Assembly (NCBI RefSeq): GCF_000755145.1
Contig: NZ_CP009228.1
Location: 248,001 to 312,000 of the forward strand
Length of the DNA stretch: 64,000 nucleotides
Direction: 5' to 3'
Source of the DNA: Treponema putidum
GTDB taxonomy: Bacteria; Spirochaetota; Spirochaetia; Treponematales; Treponemataceae
The stretch's first letter is position 1. Each line of letters opens with the position of its first letter. Position numbers and translations under genes: made by a program. The notes beneath the pieces are model-generated. The model worked only from the letters and a program-made list of their open reading frames with translations, had not been told where the DNA came from and searched no databases. Shown here one piece after another: positions 62,492 to 64,000 of this stretch.

Positions 62492-62903
62492 GGGTCAGCT
62501 TACTACTACTTTGAGTTTTTTTACCGAAGATTTTTTTAAAAAAGGCCTTTATTGCACGCCATAGCCTTACAAAAAATCCCGGATTTTTTAAACGGTTAAG
62601 GCGTGCAAAAGCATTTAAAAGCTCCTCATCTGAAAATTGCTGCCTTTGCACATTTTCTTCAATTTCAATATCGAGAGCAAGAGACGCATCTTCTACAGAG
62701 AGTACCCTTGCTTCAATCATTTTCCAACCCAGCTTTTTTGCAGCTTCCAATCGCCTTTGTCCGGCTATCAGCACATTGTTTTGATTTACAATAATCGGAT
62801 TTAAAAGCCCTACACGGTTTAGACTTTCTGCCAACTCTTCAATTTCTATAAATTCTTTTCTAGCTCTTTGCTTTACTTTTATATCATCTATTGGAATCTG
62901 CAT
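62472..62903 (-). CDS. ParB/sulfiredoxin-fold domain protein
   Basis: From ATG 62903, three bases after a GGGGGG ribosome-binding sequence, the protein is 143 residues. It starts MQIPIDDIKVKQRARKEF and contains NRVGLLNPIIV, LIAGQRRLEAAKKLGW (about residue 50, the ParB GxRR box) and EIEENVQRQQFSDEE. It lacks the helix-turn-helix and dimer domains of a chromosome-partitioning ParB, so it is a stand-alone CTP-binding-type domain. A basic C-terminal tail (FFVRLWRAIKAFFKKIFGKK) may bind membrane or DNA. Role unknown. Confidence 0.82.
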   Translation of the reverse strand: MQIPIDDIKVKQRARKEFIEIEELAESLNRVGLLNPIIVNQNNVLIAGQRRLEAAKKLGWKMIEARVLSVEDASLALDIEIEENVQRQQFSDEELLNAFARLNRLKNPGFFVRLWRAIKAFFKKIFGKKTQSSSKLTLKTGKP

Positions 62904-62923
62904 AAGCCCCCCATAATAGTTAA

Positions 62924-62990
62924 GGCGTTTGCCGATAAGGCAAACTCGGCAGATAAACAGTGAGGCAGCATTTGTGCCGAACTGTTTATC
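62924..62990. repeat. dispersed compound palindrome, copy B
   Basis: GTTTGCC-gataa-GGCAAAC (also able to pair GCCGA/TCGGC) followed by GATAAACAGT (62952-62961) with ACTGTTTATC (62981-62990) enclosing GGCA/TGCC. Lies between the ParB-like gene and the gene at the right edge. Confidence 0.78.
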
Positions 62991-63011
62991 ACACATCCTT
63001 TATCAAAGGAT

Positions 63012-64000
63012 TTATTTTCCATACTCCTTTGATAGACTTTCAATACTCATAATAAACTCATCTTTGACTTTTGTCCAGTCCTCAGAGTTCATTTCAAGCA
63101 CATTCATCCTATCTTTAGGCATTTCTATGTTCTTTAGGATCTTGTTAGTCATAATCATTTTTGAATCCAATTCAAGTTCAAGACTGCCCCCGCCGAGTTC
63201 ACCAGGAACGGTTAAAGATACCTTATCTATGCCAAACTCTACACTATCCGGGTTCTTTTTAAAGCTGCCCAAACAAGCCATTTCCATTATTTCCATCTTA
63301 TTATCATCATGCTCTTCATCGGAATATACGGGAATCCTTTTCGGAAAAGCAAAATTCATTGAAGCCTTAAAATTATCGGACTGTTTTGTTTTATCTATCA
63401 GTATGGCATAATTTAGAGCTCCTAATGTCAAATCTTCACTCATCGAATCATTAGCAGTAAGCCACATATTTATCATAAAATCGGCTTTATTTTCGTTTGA
63501 TTCCCCCCTGCTTGTAAATGTGATAGTATGGGAAGAAGAATCTACATCACTAAAAAGTTCTATACTTGCAATTAAATTATTTAAAACATAATCATAGTCT
63601 TCAATTTCATAGCTTAATTTTAGCCATGGTTTATCCGCTACAAAAACCGTAAACATATCTTTTGAAATTAATCCGTCTTTTACGTTTATCTTTTCGGTAA
63701 TGCGTAAATTTTCAGGGATAGCTATTTTTTCAGGTGAAAGATTTTCGGAAAATTTATCCAACATTTCTTTTGTAAGAACATTTTCATACATGCTCAACAC
63801 TAATTTTAAGCGGTTATCGTTTTTTAGGGCATACCAAATAAGAGACGGAACTTGTTTTAGCTGTTCATTGTTAAAAGTAATTTCATATCCCGAATCGGTC
63901 TTTTTTATATCGGCTTTTTTATAAATAGCTTTTTCGGCATTTAAATATCTTTTTTTAGAATGCCTGTCAAGCTGCATAGTCATCATGTTTTTTATTTCAG
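63012..64000 (-). CDS. protein of unknown function, 5' end outside the window
   Basis: The frame is open from the right edge; codons before the ATG at 63986 (EIKN) continue it, so the true start is probably beyond 64000. At least 324 residues are visible: a beta-rich protein with sections such as SGYEITFNNEQLKQVPSLIW and SHTITFTSRGESNENKADFM, ending MSIESLSKEYGK. No domain recognised; the style resembles treponemal lipoproteins, but the signal peptide, if any, is not visible. Confidence 0.75.
   Translation of the reverse strand, partial: EIKNMMTMQLDRHSKKRYLNAEKAIYKKADIKKTDSGYEITFNNEQLKQVPSLIWYALKNDNRLKLVLSMYENVLTKEMLDKFSENLSPEKIAIPENLRITEKINVKDGLISKDMFTVFVADKPWLKLSYEIEDYDYVLNNLIASIELFSDVDSSSHTITFTSRGESNENKADFMINMWLTANDSMSEDLTLGALNYAILIDKTKQSDNFKASMNFAFPKRIPVYSDEEHDDNKMEIMEMACLGSFKKNPDSVEFGIDKVSLTVPGELGGGSLELELDSKMIMTNKILKNIEMPKDRMNVLEMNSEDWTKVKDEFIMSIESLSKEYGK

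Overview
The window looks like chromosomal DNA of an oral or animal-associated treponeme close to Treponema denticola. The evidence is AT-rich DNA (by eye under 40% GC), a UPF0164/FadL-like treponemal outer-membrane protein, selenocysteine-dependent glycine reductase subunits (amino-acid fermentation), pyruvate:ferredoxin oxidoreductase, many lipoproteins and exported proteins with spirochaete-like signal peptides, and DUF1703-type ATPase genes. The species assignment is inference; there is no rRNA or tRNA gene in the window to settle it.

Layout. 0-5.2 kb: cell-envelope genes (an Asp-box protein cut by the left edge, a 981-residue exported repeat protein, a FadL-like barrel with a TPR tail). 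5.2-12 kb: parC-like topoisomerase, then grdE-grdB (glycine reductase component B; GrdB contains an in-frame UGA read as selenocysteine), queH and a DHH phosphoesterase. 12.1-15.6 kb: clpS-clpA-aat, a compact N-degron operon. 15.6-20 kb: hemolysin III-like membrane protein, a Fic protein and Lon. 19.9-25.2 kb: an accessory stretch with a chimeric ABC-transporter pseudogene, a ClbS/DfsB-like protein with a WYL regulator, one decayed and one intact VapBC-type pair, an alpha/beta hydrolase and a MNT-type nucleotidyltransferase. 25.5-35.8 kb: OmpA-like protein, NifJ, UshA-like lipoprotein, YibE/F protein, C39-like protease, UraA. 35.9-38.1 kb: small AT-rich genes of uncertain role. 38.1-43.1 kb: enolase, acetyltransferase, rRNA m5C methyltransferase, zinc peptidase, lipoprotein, DUF3784 protein.

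43.1-46.4 kb is a decayed integrative element. It holds fragments of a large serine recombinase, a frameshifted PcfB/DUF3801 gene and a DUF3847-like gene, with a methyltransferase and a flavodoxin-fold reductase as likely cargo. It is bounded by two copies of the 3' end of the neighbouring EF-hand membrane-protein gene. 46.3-64 kb: that gene, a ClC channel, a DUF1703 ATPase, mnmE, a PAP2 phosphatase, a DUF4015 exported protein and a beta-propeller-like protein (each of these last two broken by one base at an 8-nt homopolymer), a CpXC protein, a solute-binding lipoprotein, an acyl-CoA ligase, a ParB-like protein and an exported protein cut by the right edge.

Two genome-level patterns stand out. 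First, about ten genes have a sigma70-type promoter whose -10 box ends only 6-9 nt before the start codon, with no Shine-Dalgarno sequence, so they should make leaderless or near-leaderless mRNAs, beside genes with ordinary ribosome binding sites. Second, a roughly 70-bp compound palindrome recurs at three distant sites. No tRNA, rRNA, CRISPR array or intact insertion sequence was seen.
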